Source of the DNA: Pseudomonas sp. FP1742
Lineage (GTDB): Bacteria > Pseudomonadota > Gammaproteobacteria > Pseudomonadales > Pseudomonadaceae
Direction: 5' to 3'
DNA length: 64,000 bases
NCBI RefSeq assembly: GCF_030687145.1
Contig: NZ_CP117460.1
Location: forward strand, 2,294,001 to 2,358,000
Shown here in pieces: positions 1 through 8,045 of this stretch. The position numbers and the translations under genes were made by a program. The notes under the pieces are model-generated. The model saw nothing but the letters and a program-made list of their open reading frames with translations, had not been told where the DNA came from and did not search any database. Position 1 is the first letter of the stretch. Each line of letters opens with the position of its first letter.

Positions 1-84
1 GGCATCGACCTGTTTGAGCATCGCCGCGCTGTTGGCCGCGAACTCCGCTGAACGGGGGTTGAGCTGGGTATGCAGGATAGCCAT
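1..84 (-). CDS. liuB: Methylcrotonyl-CoA carboxylase carboxyltransferase subunit, N-terminal fragment
   Basis: Only the first 28 codons are in the window; the gene runs off the left edge. The reading begins MAILHTQLNPRSAEFAANSA, which I recognise as the N-terminus of the biotin-dependent carboxyltransferase (beta) subunit of 3-methylcrotonyl-CoA carboxylase. In leucine breakdown that enzyme carboxylates 3-methylcrotonyl-CoA, the product of the upstream dehydrogenase LiuA. The start codon lies 12 bases after the liuA stop on the same strand, so the two are almost certainly cotranscribed in the order liuA-liuB. The assignment rests on the short N-terminus plus the context. Confidence 0.8.
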   Translation of the reverse strand, partial: MAILHTQLNPRSAEFAANSAAMLKQVDA

Positions 85-96
85 GGACAGCTCCGT

Positions 97-1260
97 TTAG
101 CGGGTTTCGTTGAACAGTTCGCGACCGATCAGCATGCGACGGATCTCACTGGTGCCGGCGCCGATTTCGTACAGCTTGGCGTCACGCAGCAGACGACCGG
201 CCGGGAATTCGTTGATGTAGCCATTGCCGCCAAGAATCTGGATCGCGTCGAGGGCCATTTGCGTGGCGCGTTCGGCGCTGTAGAGGATCACCCCGGCGGC
301 ATCCTTGCGGGTGGTTTCGCCGCGCTCGCAGGCCTGGGCCACGGCATACAGGTAGGCGCGGCTGGCGTTGAGTTGGGTGTACATGTCGGCGACCTTGCCC
401 TGGATCAGCTGGAATTCGCCGATGCTCTGGCCGAACTGTTTGCGGTCGTGGATGTACGGCACGATCAGGTCCATGCACGCCTGCATGATCCCGGTCGGGC
501 CACCGGAAAGCACCACGCGCTCATAGTCGAGGCCGCTCATCAGCACTTTCACCCCGCCGTTGAGTACGCCGAGGATGTTTTCTTCCGGCACTTCGACGTC
601 ATCGAAAAACAGCTCGCAGGTGTTCGAACCGCGCATGCCGAGCTTGTCGAATTTGTTGCTGCGGCTGAAGCCTTTCCAGTCTCGTTCGACGATGAATGCG
701 GTGATGCCGTGGGGGCCTTTTTCCAGGTCGGTCTTGGCGTAGATCACGTAAGTGTTGGCGTCGGGACCGTTGGTGATCCAGGTCTTGCTGCCGTTGAGCA
801 CGTAGTGATCGCCGCGTTTATCGGCGCGCAGCTTCATCGAAACCACGTCGGAACCGGCGTTCGGCTCGCTCATGGCCAGGGCGCCGATGTGCTCGCCGCT
901 GATCAGTTTCGGCAGGTATTTGCTTTTCTGTTCGTGAGTGCCGTTGCGGTTGATCTGGTTGACGCAGAGGTTGGAGTGCGCGCCGTAGGACAGGGCGACC
1001 GAGGCCGAACCGCGGCTGATTTCTTCCATGGCGACCACGTGCGCCAGATAACCCAGGCCGGCGCCGCCGTATTCTTCCGGCACGGTGATGCCCAGCAGGC
1101 CCATGTCACCGAATTTGCGCCACAGGTCGGCGGGGAACAGGTTGTCGATGTCGATCTGAGCGGCGCGCGGGGCGATCTCTTTGGCGACGAAGGACTGAAC
1201 CTGATCGCGCAGCATGTCGATGGTTTCACCGAGGGCAAAGTTCAGGGATGGGTAGCTCAT
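97..1260 (-). CDS. liuA: Isovaleryl-CoA dehydrogenase
   Basis: 387 aa, FAD-dependent acyl-CoA dehydrogenase oxidising isovaleryl-CoA to 3-methylcrotonyl-CoA and passing electrons to ETF. The start is the ATG of [12 protein letters not shown], preceded by AAGGTG. An in-frame extension of 32 residues upstream has no family counterpart and runs through the operator region, so it is rejected. Seen: [10 protein letters not shown] and KTWITNG (FAD/substrate site), and [11 protein letters not shown] near residue 247, where the glutamate matches the unusual catalytic base of isovaleryl-CoA dehydrogenases. The usual C-terminal base is absent ([10 protein letters not shown] in place of YEGT), which also fits this subfamily. 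It heads the liu operon and has two LiuR-like palindromes upstream. Confidence 0.95.
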   Translation of the reverse strand: MSYPSLNFALGETIDMLRDQVQSFVAKEIAPRAAQIDIDNLFPADLWRKFGDMGLLGITVPEEYGGAGLGYLAHVVAMEEISRGSASVALSYGAHSNLCVNQINRNGTHEQKSKYLPKLISGEHIGALAMSEPNAGSDVVSMKLRADKRGDHYVLNGSKTWITNGPDANTYVIYAKTDLEKGPHGITAFIVERDWKGFSRSNKFDKLGMRGSNTCELFFDDVEVPEENILGVLNGGVKVLMSGLDYERVVLSGGPTGIMQACMDLIVPYIHDRKQFGQSIGEFQLIQGKVADMYTQLNASRAYLYAVAQACERGETTRKDAAGVILYSAERATQMALDAIQILGGNGYINEFPAGRLLRDAKLYEIGAGTSEIRRMLIGRELFNETR

Positions 1261-1315
1261 GGGGCACCTTTTGGCTTTTTTGTAGGGTGGGGAGGGCAGT
1301 GATTCAGCTCTCACC

Positions 1316-1331
1316 TTTACGTTAACGTAAG
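1316..1331. promoter_or_regulatory. Candidate LiuR operator 1 (upstream of liuA)
   Basis: Contains the perfect 14-base palindrome TTACGTTAACGTAA (1317-1330). It resembles the TTTACGTWAACGTAAA-type sites bound by the MerR-family regulator LiuR in proteobacteria. It lies 57 bases upstream of the liuA start, in the region shared with the divergent acyl-CoA synthetase gene. Confidence 0.75.
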
Positions 1332-1358
1332 CCTGTGACGAATGGCTGTCAATCACCC

Positions 1359-1374
1359 TTTACGTTAACGTCAA
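1359..1374. promoter_or_regulatory. Candidate LiuR operator 2 (upstream of liuA)
   Basis: Reads TTTACGTTAACGTCAA, sharing the TACGTTAACGT core with operator 1 about 43 bases away and with the site upstream of liuR. One arm has a single change from the perfect palindrome. Its position between liuA and the divergent synthetase gene could allow it to control either direction. Confidence 0.7.
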
Positions 1375-1406
1375 CTTGAGCGAGAGTAGAGCCAGTTCTG
1401 AAAGAC

Positions 1407-1499
1407 TGTGGCGAGGGGGATTGCCCCCGTTCGAGTGCGCAGCGCTCGCAGATGTTGGGTCCGCTGCGCGGCCCAACGGGGGCAAGCCCCCTCGCCACA
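1407..1499. repeat. REPIN-like inverted repeat, GTGGCGAGGGGG family
   Basis: Outer arms TGTGGCGAGGGGG and CCCCCTCGCCACA face each other, with inner GC-rich arms around TGCGC. This is a different sequence family from the GTGGGAGCGGGCTTGCTCGCGA elements elsewhere in the window, and it shares its centre (GCTGCGCGGCCCAACGGGG) with the element at the right edge of the window. Confidence 0.85.
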
Positions 1500-1556
1500 C
1501 AAGCCGGCTCTAAAGGTCGCCGGTACAGCCCATTAATAAAGACAATAGGGGTCGTC

Positions 1557-3254
1557 ATGGATCAACCCAGTGCAAGCCCGCAGCGCAGCTATACCCGTGG
1601 TTCCCAGGACAAAGCCTTGCTGGCGATGACCATCGGCCAGGCGTTTGATAACACCGTCGCGCGATACCCGAACGGGGAGGCGCTGGTCGTGCGCCATCAA
1701 CAGCTGCGTTACACCTGGCAGCAACTGTCGGATGCTGTTGATCTGCACGCCAGAGCATTCCTGGCGTTGGGTTTGCAAACCGGTGACCGGCTCGGCATCT
1801 GGGCCCCTAACTGTGCGCAGTGGTGCGTCAGCCAGTTTGCCAGCGCGAAAATCGGCGTGATCCTGGTCAACATCAACCCGGCTTATCGCAGTTCCGAACT
1901 CGAATACGTATTGAAGCAATCCGGCTGCCAATGGCTGGTCTGTGCCGGTGCCTTCAAGACCTCCGACTATCACGGCATGTTGCAAGGGTTGGTGCCGGAA
2001 TTGGCGGAGCAATCCATCGGCCGCTTGCAGAGCGAACGCCTGCCGGAATTGCGTGGGGTCATCAGCCTGGATGCGCAGCCACCCTCGGGTTTCCTGCCGT
2101 GGTCGCAACTGGCCGATCTGGCGGCCGGTGTGTCGATCGAGCAATTGCACGAGCGCCAGGACAGCCTGCATTTCGATCAGGCGGTGAACATCCAGTACAC
2201 CTCCGGCACCACCGGTTTCCCCAAGGGCGCGACCCTCAGCCACTACAACATCCTCAACAACGGTTACATGGTCGGCGAGAGCCTGGGCCTGACCGCCCGT
2301 GATCGGCTGGTGATTCCGGTGCCGCTGTATCACTGCTTCGGCATGGTCATGGGCAACCTCGGCTGCGTCACCCACGGCAGCACCATGATTTACCCCAACG
2401 ATGCCTTCGATCCGCTGTTGACCTTGACTACCGTCGCTGAAGAAAAAGCCACTGCGCTTTACGGCGTGCCGACCATGTTCATCGCCATGCTTGATCAGCC
2501 CAAGCGCGCCGAATTTGATTTATCGAGCCTGCGTACCGGGATCATGGCCGGGGCGACCTGTCCGATCGAGGTGATGCGTCGGGTTATCAACGAAATGCAC
2601 ATGAGCGAAGTGCAGATTGCCTACGGCATGACGGAAACCAGCCCCGTGTCTTTGCAGACCGGTCCGTCAGATGATCTGGAATTGCGCGTCACCACTGTTG
2701 GTCGGACCCAGCCGCAGCTGGAAAGCAAAATCATCGACGAGGCGGGTAATCTGGTGCCACGCGGCACCATTGGCGAACTGTGTACTCGAGGTTACAGCGT
2801 GATGCTCGGCTACTGGAATAACCCGCAAGGCACCGCCGAGGCTATCGATGAGGCAGGCTGGATGCACACCGGCGATCTGGCGACCATGAACGACGAAGGC
2901 TATGTGTGCATTGCCGGACGTAACAAGGACATGATCATCCGTGGCGGTGAGAATATTTACCCAAGGGAACTGGAAGAGTTCTTCTTCACCCACCCGGCGA
3001 TAGCGGATGTGCAGGTGATCGGCATTCCTTGTTCTCGTTATGGTGAAGAGATCGTCGCCTGGATCAAATTCCACCCCGGCCACAGCGCCACCGAACAAGA
3101 GCTGCAGGCCTGGTGCAAGGAACGCATTGCGCACTTCAAGACGCCGCGTTACTTCAAGTTCGTCGAGGAGTTTCCGATGACGGTAACCGGCAAGATCCAG
3201 AAATTCCGGATGCGCGAGATCAGCATCGAGGAGCTGCGCATCAACAAAGGCTGA
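1557..3254 (+). CDS. Acyl-CoA synthetase (AMP-forming), liu-linked
   Basis: 565 aa ANL-superfamily acyl-CoA synthetase that activates a carboxylic acid to its CoA thioester through an acyl-AMP. Seen: P-loop-like [16 protein letters not shown] near residue 213, [10 protein letters not shown] near 355, HTGDLA, the hinge [16 protein letters not shown] near 460, and the C-terminal catalytic lysine in TVTGKIQKF near 543. The ATG of MDQPSASPQ is chosen; the longer in-frame form would be translated from within the REPIN. The gene is divergent from liuA across the LiuR-like sites, so a substrate from branched-chain or short/medium-chain acid catabolism is likely, but the sequence does not fix the substrate. 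Family certain, substrate unknown. Confidence 0.9.
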   Translation: MDQPSASPQRSYTRGSQDKALLAMTIGQAFDNTVARYPNGEALVVRHQQLRYTWQQLSDAVDLHARAFLALGLQTGDRLGIWAPNCAQWCVSQFASAKIGVILVNINPAYRSSELEYVLKQSGCQWLVCAGAFKTSDYHGMLQGLVPELAEQSIGRLQSERLPELRGVISLDAQPPSGFLPWSQLADLAAGVSIEQLHERQDSLHFDQAVNIQYTSGTTGFPKGATLSHYNILNNGYMVGESLGLTARDRLVIPVPLYHCFGMVMGNLGCVTHGSTMIYPNDAFDPLLTLTTVAEEKATALYGVPTMFIAMLDQPKRAEFDLSSLRTGIMAGATCPIEVMRRVINEMHMSEVQIAYGMTETSPVSLQTGPSDDLELRVTTVGRTQPQLESKIIDEAGNLVPRGTIGELCTRGYSVMLGYWNNPQGTAEAIDEAGWMHTGDLATMNDEGYVCIAGRNKDMIIRGGENIYPRELEEFFFTHPAIADVQVIGIPCSRYGEEIVAWIKFHPGHSATEQELQAWCKERIAHFKTPRYFKFVEEFPMTVTGKIQKFRMREISIEELRINKG

Positions 3255-3264
3255 CAGATAACCA

Positions 3265-3356
3265 ATGTGGGAGCGGGCTTGCTCGCGAAAGCGGTGGATC
3301 AGTCACTATCGATATTGACTGACACACCCCATTCGCGAGCAAGCCCGCTCCCACAT
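3265..3356. repeat. REPIN, GTGGGAGCGGGCTTGCTCGCGA family
   Basis: Two REP arms point inward (ATGTGGGAGCGGGCTTGCTC and its complement) around a variable centre of about 40 bases, lying just after the acyl-CoA synthetase stop. Confidence 0.9.
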
Positions 3357-3390
3357 GTGGATCGAGAAAAACCGGAAGGCAAGAAAGCAC

Positions 3391-3420
3391 AAAGGGGAGC
3401 CGAAGCTCCCCTTTAATTTT
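3391..3420. terminator. Bidirectional Rho-independent terminator of crcY and the acyl-CoA synthetase
   Basis: A perfect 10-bp stem, AAAGGGGAGC / GCTCCCCTTT, closes on the loop CGAA (3391-3414). On the plus strand it is followed by TTTAATTTT after the stem, and on the minus strand by a T-rich tail (TTTGTGCTTTCTT). It can therefore end both the synthetase transcript and crcY. Confidence 0.85.
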
Positions 3421-3761
3421 GTCGTACGTGCTCTTTTTTTATTATTGAGGGGCGGTCTGTTGTTGTTTTTGGCAACCGTGGCCCTTTACCGCTGTTTTTG
3501 TCGATCCCCATCCGGGATCAAGAGCAAACGTATTTTTTTGAGCGCTGATCTACTTTTTCGCTAAGCGATCCAACCAGTTCGGGAGCTACCTGAAGGTAGT
3601 TTTATTGTTCTCTGCCCGGTTGCGGGTTACTCCGAAAAGCACCCTGAAAAGCACATCCTCTCCAAAAAAATCTGTTAGCTGCGTCTCTGCCGTGTTGTTC
3701 TTGTTATGTCAGAGTCGTTACGTCTTATTTTTATTGGTTTGCAGTTTTTATTCTTGTTATG
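3391..3761 (-). ncRNA. crcY: CrcY/CrcZ-type small RNA (Hfq/Crc decoy)
   Basis: No convincing protein gene lies between the synthetase and mvaB; the minus strand instead shows all the hallmarks of a Crc-sequestering sRNA. A sigma-54 promoter predicts a start near 3761, and a GC hairpin ending near 3391 serves as terminator, giving about 370 nt. The transcript carries at least six A-rich AANAANAA (CA) motifs that bind the distal face of Hfq: 3745-3758 (AACAAGAATAAAAA), 3724-3735, 3693-3706 (TAACAAGAACAACA), 3600-3609, 3458-3470 (AAAAACAACAACA) and 3433-3446 (AATAATAAAAAAAG). Known: P. putida crcY lies beside mvaB (PP3540), is CbrB/sigma-54 dependent and titrates Hfq/Crc to relieve catabolite repression. 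Location, size, promoter and motifs all match. The exact 5' end is inferred. Confidence 0.88.
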
Positions 3762-3770
3762 CCATAGAGA

Positions 3771-3788
3771 TAGCAGAAGCCGTGCCAA
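3771..3788 (-). promoter_or_regulatory. Sigma-54 promoter of crcY
   Basis: Minus-strand reading TTGGCACGGCTTCTGCTA: the -24 element TGGCACG (3787-3781) is exact and the -12 element CTGCT has one mismatch to TTGCW, with the correct spacing. The GC of the -12 element is at 3774-3773, which places the start near 3761. This fits the known CbrB/sigma-54 control of crc decoy RNAs. Confidence 0.85.
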
Positions 3789-3868
3789 CTTTTAAAAAGT
3801 CTTTAAATTCAATTGGTTGAGTTTTTTGTAGGATTTTTCATCCGACCCGAACCTGCCATTTTGTTTCC

Positions 3869-3912
3869 GTGTTACTCGTTTCCGCCCCACATGTCAGAAC
3901 ACGCGGTAACAC
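3869..3912. promoter_or_regulatory. Candidate CbrB upstream activating site for crcY
   Basis: Inverted repeat GTGTTAC (3869-3875) and GTAACAC (3906-3912) separated by 30 bases, roughly 80-125 bases upstream of the -24 element. The half-sites resemble the TGTTAC/GTAACA elements described for CbrB at crc RNA promoters; the spacing here is my reading, and binding is inferred. Confidence 0.5.
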
Positions 3913-3930
3913 CCGGACACATCCACACGG

Positions 3931-4830
3931 TCACTGTGCGCTGCGGGCCTTGGCCACGCGCGAGCCGGTAGGCCGTCCCAACACCGCGCAGATCTGCTGG
4001 CCGGCGCGAATCAAGGCGTCCAGGTCGATGCCGGTCTCGATCCCCAGGCCGTTGAGCAGGTAAACCACATCTTCGGTGGCGACGTTACCGCTGGCGCCCT
4101 TGGCATACGGGCAACCGCCGAGGCCGGCGATGGAGCTGTCGAACACCGCAATGCCTTCCAGCAGGCTGGCGTAGATATTGGCCATGGCCTGGCCATAGGT
4201 ATCGTGAAAGTGCCCGGCCAGTTTTTCCCGTGGCACGTCGGCCGAGACCACTTCGAACATCTTGCGGGTCGCGCCGGCGGTGCCGGTGCCGATGGTGTCT
4301 CCCAGCGAAACCTCGTAGCAGCCCATGGCATAGAGCTCGCGAGCGACCCGGGCGACTTGTTCTGGTGCGATGTCACCTTCATAAGGACAGCCCAGCACGC
4401 AGGACACATAACCGCGCACGCTGACCCCATGTTGCTTGGCGGCGTCCATGATCGGTACGAAGCGCTCGAGGCTCTCGCTGATCGAGCAATTGATGTTGCG
4501 CTGGGAAAACGATTCGGACGCTGCGGCGAACACGGCGACCTCCTTGACCCCGGCGGCAATGGCGTCTTCAAAGCCCCGAAGGTTGGGGGCGAGGGCGCCA
4601 TAGGTCACCCCCGGCTTGCGCCGGATCTGTGCGAAGACCTCGGCGGAACCAGCCATTTGCGGCACCCATTTGGGCGAAACGAAACTGCCGACTTCTATAT
4701 AGCCGAGGCCAGCGGCGGTCAGCGCGTCGACCAATTGCACCTTGTCCGCAACGCTGATGGGCTGGGCTTCGTTTTGCAGACCGTCGCGGGGGCCGACTTC
4801 GACCAGGCGTACGTGGGTGGGGAGGGGCAT
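3931..4830 (-). CDS. mvaB: Hydroxymethylglutaryl-CoA lyase
   Basis: 299 aa, cleaves HMG-CoA to acetoacetate and acetyl-CoA, the last step of leucine degradation (called liuE or mvaB in pseudomonads). Seen: the TIM-barrel start motif VEVGPRDGLQNE (residues 10-21), SLGDTIGTGT, the metal-binding AGHFHDTYGQA and the signature GLGGCPYAKGASGN near residue 239 with the catalytic cysteine. Length is normal and the ATG is the first of the frame. It follows liuR on the same strand across a REPIN. No LiuR-like box was seen directly upstream, so expression could come from the liuR promoter or one I cannot identify. Confidence 0.96.
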   Translation of the reverse strand: MPLPTHVRLVEVGPRDGLQNEAQPISVADKVQLVDALTAAGLGYIEVGSFVSPKWVPQMAGSAEVFAQIRRKPGVTYGALAPNLRGFEDAIAAGVKEVAVFAAASESFSQRNINCSISESLERFVPIMDAAKQHGVSVRGYVSCVLGCPYEGDIAPEQVARVARELYAMGCYEVSLGDTIGTGTAGATRKMFEVVSADVPREKLAGHFHDTYGQAMANIYASLLEGIAVFDSSIAGLGGCPYAKGASGNVATEDVVYLLNGLGIETGIDLDALIRAGQQICAVLGRPTGSRVAKARSAQ

Positions 4831-4868
4831 GGGAGTTCACCTGTAGTAGTGGGCGAACGACGATCTAC

Positions 4869-4958
4869 TGTGGGAGCGGGCTTGCTCGCGAAGGCGGCGG
4901 CACAATCAACATTGACGTCGCCTGACACACCGTCTTCGCGAGCAAGCCCGCTCCCACA
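4869..4958. repeat. REPIN, GTGGGAGCGGGCTTGCTCGCGA family
   Basis: Inward-facing REP arms between liuR and mvaB, both on the minus strand. In a shared transcript it would form a stable stem-loop separating the two genes. Confidence 0.9.
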
Positions 4959-4974
4959 CTGGATCTTCGTACGA

Positions 4975-5376
4975 CTATTGGATGGCCTTCTGGCTCTTGA
5001 TCGTTTGCTCCAGCGCCTGAGTGCAGCGCTCTTCGGCCGTGTCGAGTTCCAGTTTCATCTGTTCGATGTCCAGCAATTGCTGTTCGAGTTGTTCCCGGCG
5101 CTCGGCGATTTTCGCCAGCATGCTGTGCAGTTGCTTGGTGTTACCGCTGGAGGGGTCATAAAGCTCGATCAGCTCGCGGCATTCGGCCAGGGAAAAACCA
5201 ATGCGCTTGCCCCGCAGGATCAGCTTCAGGCTGACCTTGTCACGGGGCGAATAAATGCGTTCCTGACCGCGACGCTCGGGGCTGAGCAGGCCTTGCTCTT
5301 CATAGAAGCGAATGGCCCGGGTGGTGATGTCGAGCTCGCGGGCGAGGTCGGAAATGCTATAGGTCTGGCTGCTCAT
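4975..5376 (-). CDS. liuR: MerR-family regulator of leucine/isovalerate catabolism
   Basis: 133 aa. The N-terminal winged helix-turn-helix reads YSISDLARELDITTRAIRFY then EEQGLLSPERRGQERIY, followed by a long dimerisation coiled coil (about 75-125). There is no metal-binding cysteine set, as expected of LiuR/CueR-like acyl-metabolism regulators. In pseudomonads LiuR adjoins and controls the liu operon; here it is separated from liuA by the synthetase, crcY and mvaB. A near-perfect copy of the palindrome seen in front of liuA lies upstream, indicating autoregulation. Function is assigned by family, context and shared operators. Confidence 0.88.
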   Translation of the reverse strand: MSSQTYSISDLARELDITTRAIRFYEEQGLLSPERRGQERIYSPRDKVSLKLILRGKRIGFSLAECRELIELYDPSSGNTKQLHSMLAKIAERREQLEQQLLDIEQMKLELDTAEERCTQALEQTIKSQKAIQ

Positions 5377-5418
5377 GGAAGCGCTCGAAAAAGGTCATGG
5401 CGCTAAGCTAATGGCTGG

Positions 5419-5434
5419 TTGACGTTTACGTCAA
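5419..5434. promoter_or_regulatory. Candidate LiuR operator and promoter of liuR
   Basis: TTGACGTTTACGTCAA is palindromic except for its two central bases and matches the sites upstream of liuA. On the minus strand it begins with TTGACG, a good -35 hexamer, with TAGCTT 18 bases downstream. The operator would thus sit within the promoter spacer, as is usual for MerR regulators. The promoter assignment is inferred. Confidence 0.7.
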
Positions 5435-5467
5435 GTGGCGTGGATCTTCGTTGGTATCACTGGCCTC

Positions 5468-5549
5468 TTCGCGAGCAAGCCCGCTCCCACAGGTGACCGC
5501 GTTCTCTCAGGGGAATGCGATCAAATGTGGGAGCGGGCTTGCTCGCGAA
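5468..5549. repeat. REP pair, outward-facing arrangement
   Basis: TTCGCGAGCAAGCCCGCTCC is followed about 35 bases later by its complement, so the arms carry the same sequence as the other REPINs in the opposite relative orientation. It lies between liuR and the LysR gene. Confidence 0.88.
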
Positions 5550-5572
5550 GAACGATGACTCGGTCCAAAGCC

Positions 5573-6502
5573 TTACACTTTATCGAGCTTCTTCTCATGG
5601 GCCGTAACCTGCTGGCACAACTCGATCATCTGCTCGCGCATCCAGCGGTTGGCCGGGTCCTGGTCGGTGCTTTCGTGCCAGTAGAGGTGGGTTTCCACCG
5701 GCGGAACTTCTTTGACCGGCAGGTTCACCGAGTACAAATCATGGCGACGGGCGAAGCGTTCCGGCACGGTCATGACCATGTCGGTCTGCTGCAACACCTG
5801 GGACGCCATCAGGTAATGCTGGGAGCGCAGGGCGATCTTGCGCTGGATGCCCATTTTGCCCAGGGCCAGGTCGACATAGCCCAGGCCGCTGCGGCGGCTG
5901 GAGATATGGATGTGGGTCAGGGACAGGTAATCGTCGAGGGTGAATTTCTCTTTGCCCGCCAACGGATGGCCCTTGCGCATGGCGCACACGTAACGATCCT
6001 CCATCAGCTTGACGTGACGCACCTGCGGGTCAGTGTTAAGTGGTGCATCCACCGCGAAATCGAGGCGACCGGCCGCCAGTTCCTTGGTGGTCTCACGACG
6101 TTTGGACAGGAAGCTTTCGATAATTACCGTCGGCGCCAGGCGGCGCAGGCGCTGGAACAGCGGCGGCAGGATCACCGCTTCGGTGAGGTCGGTCATGCTG
6201 ATGCGGTAGGTCTTGACCGCCTGCAACGGGTTGAAGATGCGGCTTTCCTGTACCGATACCCGCAGCAGGGAGAGGGCGTTGCGCACGGGGCCGATGATGT
6301 TCTGTGCCATCGGCGTCGGCACCATGCCCTGGGCGGTGCGCACGAAAAGCGGGTCGTTGAAGGTTTCGCGCAGGCGGGCCAGAGCGTTCGACACCGCCGG
6401 TTGAGTAATGCCGACAATCTGCCCGGCGCGGGTCAGGTTGGCTTCGGTGTAGATCGCGTCGAAGACGATGAAAAGGTTGAGGTCGACCTTGCTCAGATTC
6501 AT
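5573..6502 (-). CDS. LysR-family transcriptional regulator
   Basis: 309 aa. The N-terminal HTH contains LTRAGQIVGITQPAVSNALA and LRETFNDPLFVRTAQGM, followed by a periplasmic-binding-protein-like effector domain (about 95-305). I chose the ATG of MNLSKVDLNLF because AAGAG sits 8 bases upstream; a GTG three codons earlier is the alternative. The gene is divergent from the acyl-CoA dehydrogenase at 6691, so it probably controls it. An interrupted palindrome with CCGAT arms lies in the shared gap. The effector is unknown. Confidence 0.9.
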   Translation of the reverse strand: MNLSKVDLNLFIVFDAIYTEANLTRAGQIVGITQPAVSNALARLRETFNDPLFVRTAQGMVPTPMAQNIIGPVRNALSLLRVSVQESRIFNPLQAVKTYRISMTDLTEAVILPPLFQRLRRLAPTVIIESFLSKRRETTKELAAGRLDFAVDAPLNTDPQVRHVKLMEDRYVCAMRKGHPLAGKEKFTLDDYLSLTHIHISSRRSGLGYVDLALGKMGIQRKIALRSQHYLMASQVLQQTDMVMTVPERFARRHDLYSVNLPVKEVPPVETHLYWHESTDQDPANRWMREQMIELCQQVTAHEKKLDKV

Positions 6503-6560
6503 GCGCTGCACTCTTGTTATCAGGGGCGTCTTGATCGGACCCTAGGGCCGTGGCAATCAG

Positions 6561-6575
6561 CCGATCATATATCGG
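6561..6575. promoter_or_regulatory. Candidate LysR operator
   Basis: CCGATCATATATCGG has 5-base inverted arms and the AT-rich centre common in LysR sites. It lies about 60 bases upstream of the lysR start and 115 bases upstream of the divergent acyl-CoA dehydrogenase, an appropriate place to control both. It is based on symmetry and position alone. Confidence 0.4.
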
Positions 6576-6690
6576 TGATGAATGTTAATACACGCCGAGA
6601 ATAGGTTAGGTAAATTTTCGTAGCTGTTCTAGCATCGATTGCATGACCTGAACAACTCCTCTGAACCCCTGTTAAAAAGGTAGAGCTGCC

Positions 6691-7920
6691 ATGGATTTCG
6701 CTTATTCGCCCAAGGTCCAGGAACTGCGTGAGCGCGTGACTGCGTTCATGGACACCTACGTTTACCCCGCCGAAGCGGTGTTCGAACGCCAGGTCGCCGA
6801 GGGCGATCGCTGGCAGCCGACAGCAATCATGGAAGAGCTCAAACTCAAGGCCAAGGCTGAAGGCCTGTGGAATTTGTTTCTGCCTGAGTCCGAACTCGGT
6901 GCCGGCCTGACCAACCTCGAATACGCGCCATTGGCGGAAATCATGGGCCGCTCATTGCTGGGCCCTGAGCCGTTCAACTGCTCGGCGCCCGACACCGGCA
7001 ACATGGAAGTGCTGGTGCGTTACGCCAACGAAGAGCAGAAGCAACGCTGGCTCGAACCGCTGTTGCGCGGCGAGATCCGTTCGGCGTTCGCCATGACCGA
7101 ACCGGACGTGGCTTCGTCCGACGCCACCAACATGGCCGCCCGCGCTGTGCGTGATGGCGATGAATGGGTGATCGATGGCAAGAAATGGTGGACTTCGGGG
7201 GCTTGCGATCCGCGTTGCAAGATCCTGATCTTCATGGGCCTGAGCAACCCGGATGCGCCGCGCCATGCGCAGCACTCGATGATTCTGGTGCCGGTGGATA
7301 CGCCTGGCGTGAAGATTGTGCGCCCGCTGCCGGTGTTCGGTTACGACGACGCACCTCACGGCCACGCCGAAGTGCTGTTCGAAAACGTCCGGGTGCCGTA
7401 TGAAAACGTCCTGTTGGGCGAAGGACGCGGCTTCGAAATCGCCCAGGGTCGCCTCGGTCCGGGACGGATTCACCACTGCATGCGTTCGATCGGCATGGCT
7501 GAACGTGCGCTGGAGTTGATGTGCAAACGGGCGGTCAACCGCACCGCGTTCGGCAAACCGCTGGCGCGTCTGGGCGGCAACATCGACAAAATCGCCGACT
7601 CGCGGATGGAGATCGACATGGCGCGACTGCTGACGTTGAAAGCGGCGTACATGATGGACACCGTCGGCAACAAAGTGGCGAAGAGCGAGATCGCGCAGAT
7701 CAAAGTGGTCGCGCCGAACGTGGCGTTACGGGTGATCGACCGGGCGATCCAGATCCATGGCGGGGCAGGGGTGTCCAATGATTTCCCGCTGGCCTACATG
7801 TATGCCATGCAACGCACCCTGCGCTTGGCCGACGGCCCGGACGAAGTGCACCGCGCGGCGATCGGCAAGTTCGAGATCGGCAAGTATGTGCCTAAAGAAA
7901 TGATGCGCAGCGGTCAGTAA
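6691..7920 (+). CDS. Acyl-CoA dehydrogenase, ACAD10/11-like
   Basis: 409 aa flavoprotein that introduces the alpha-beta double bond into an acyl-CoA. Seen: [16 protein letters not shown] (FAD/substrate site), KKWWTSGA, an RTAFGKPL segment in the C-terminal helical domain, [20 protein letters not shown], and LADGPDEVH near residue 390. The last has an aspartate where classical family members have the catalytic glutamate; this pattern is seen in ACAD10/11-like and CaiA-like enzymes. The start has AAGGTAGAG upstream. Chain-length specificity cannot be read from the sequence. It is transcribed away from the LysR regulator, which is probably its controller. Confidence 0.88.
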   Translation: MDFAYSPKVQELRERVTAFMDTYVYPAEAVFERQVAEGDRWQPTAIMEELKLKAKAEGLWNLFLPESELGAGLTNLEYAPLAEIMGRSLLGPEPFNCSAPDTGNMEVLVRYANEEQKQRWLEPLLRGEIRSAFAMTEPDVASSDATNMAARAVRDGDEWVIDGKKWWTSGACDPRCKILIFMGLSNPDAPRHAQHSMILVPVDTPGVKIVRPLPVFGYDDAPHGHAEVLFENVRVPYENVLLGEGRGFEIAQGRLGPGRIHHCMRSIGMAERALELMCKRAVNRTAFGKPLARLGGNIDKIADSRMEIDMARLLTLKAAYMMDTVGNKVAKSEIAQIKVVAPNVALRVIDRAIQIHGGAGVSNDFPLAYMYAMQRTLRLADGPDEVHRAAIGKFEIGKYVPKEMMRSGQ

Positions 7921-7937
7921 GCCCGCGGTGCCAGCCA

Positions 7938-8012
7938 TTCGCGAGCAAGCCCGCTCCCACATTGGATCTGCGTCATATGGAGATCAACTGTGGGAGCGGG
8001 CTTGCTCGCGAA
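7938..8012. repeat. REP pair, outward-facing arrangement
   Basis: TTCGCGAGCAAGCCCGCTCC and its complement separated by about 30 bases, placed in the 125-base gap between two convergent genes (acyl-CoA dehydrogenase and the PstS-OmpA protein). It may act as a bidirectional transcript end. Confidence 0.88.
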
Positions 8013-8045
8013 GGCGTCGGATCTTTCACCGCGAGGGTGTCTGAC

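Noticed and set aside
3355..3820. Short plus-strand open frames in the synthetase-mvaB gap
   Set aside because: They are low-complexity (many Phe/Leu/Cys/Ser) because they are the complement of the A-rich crcY RNA.
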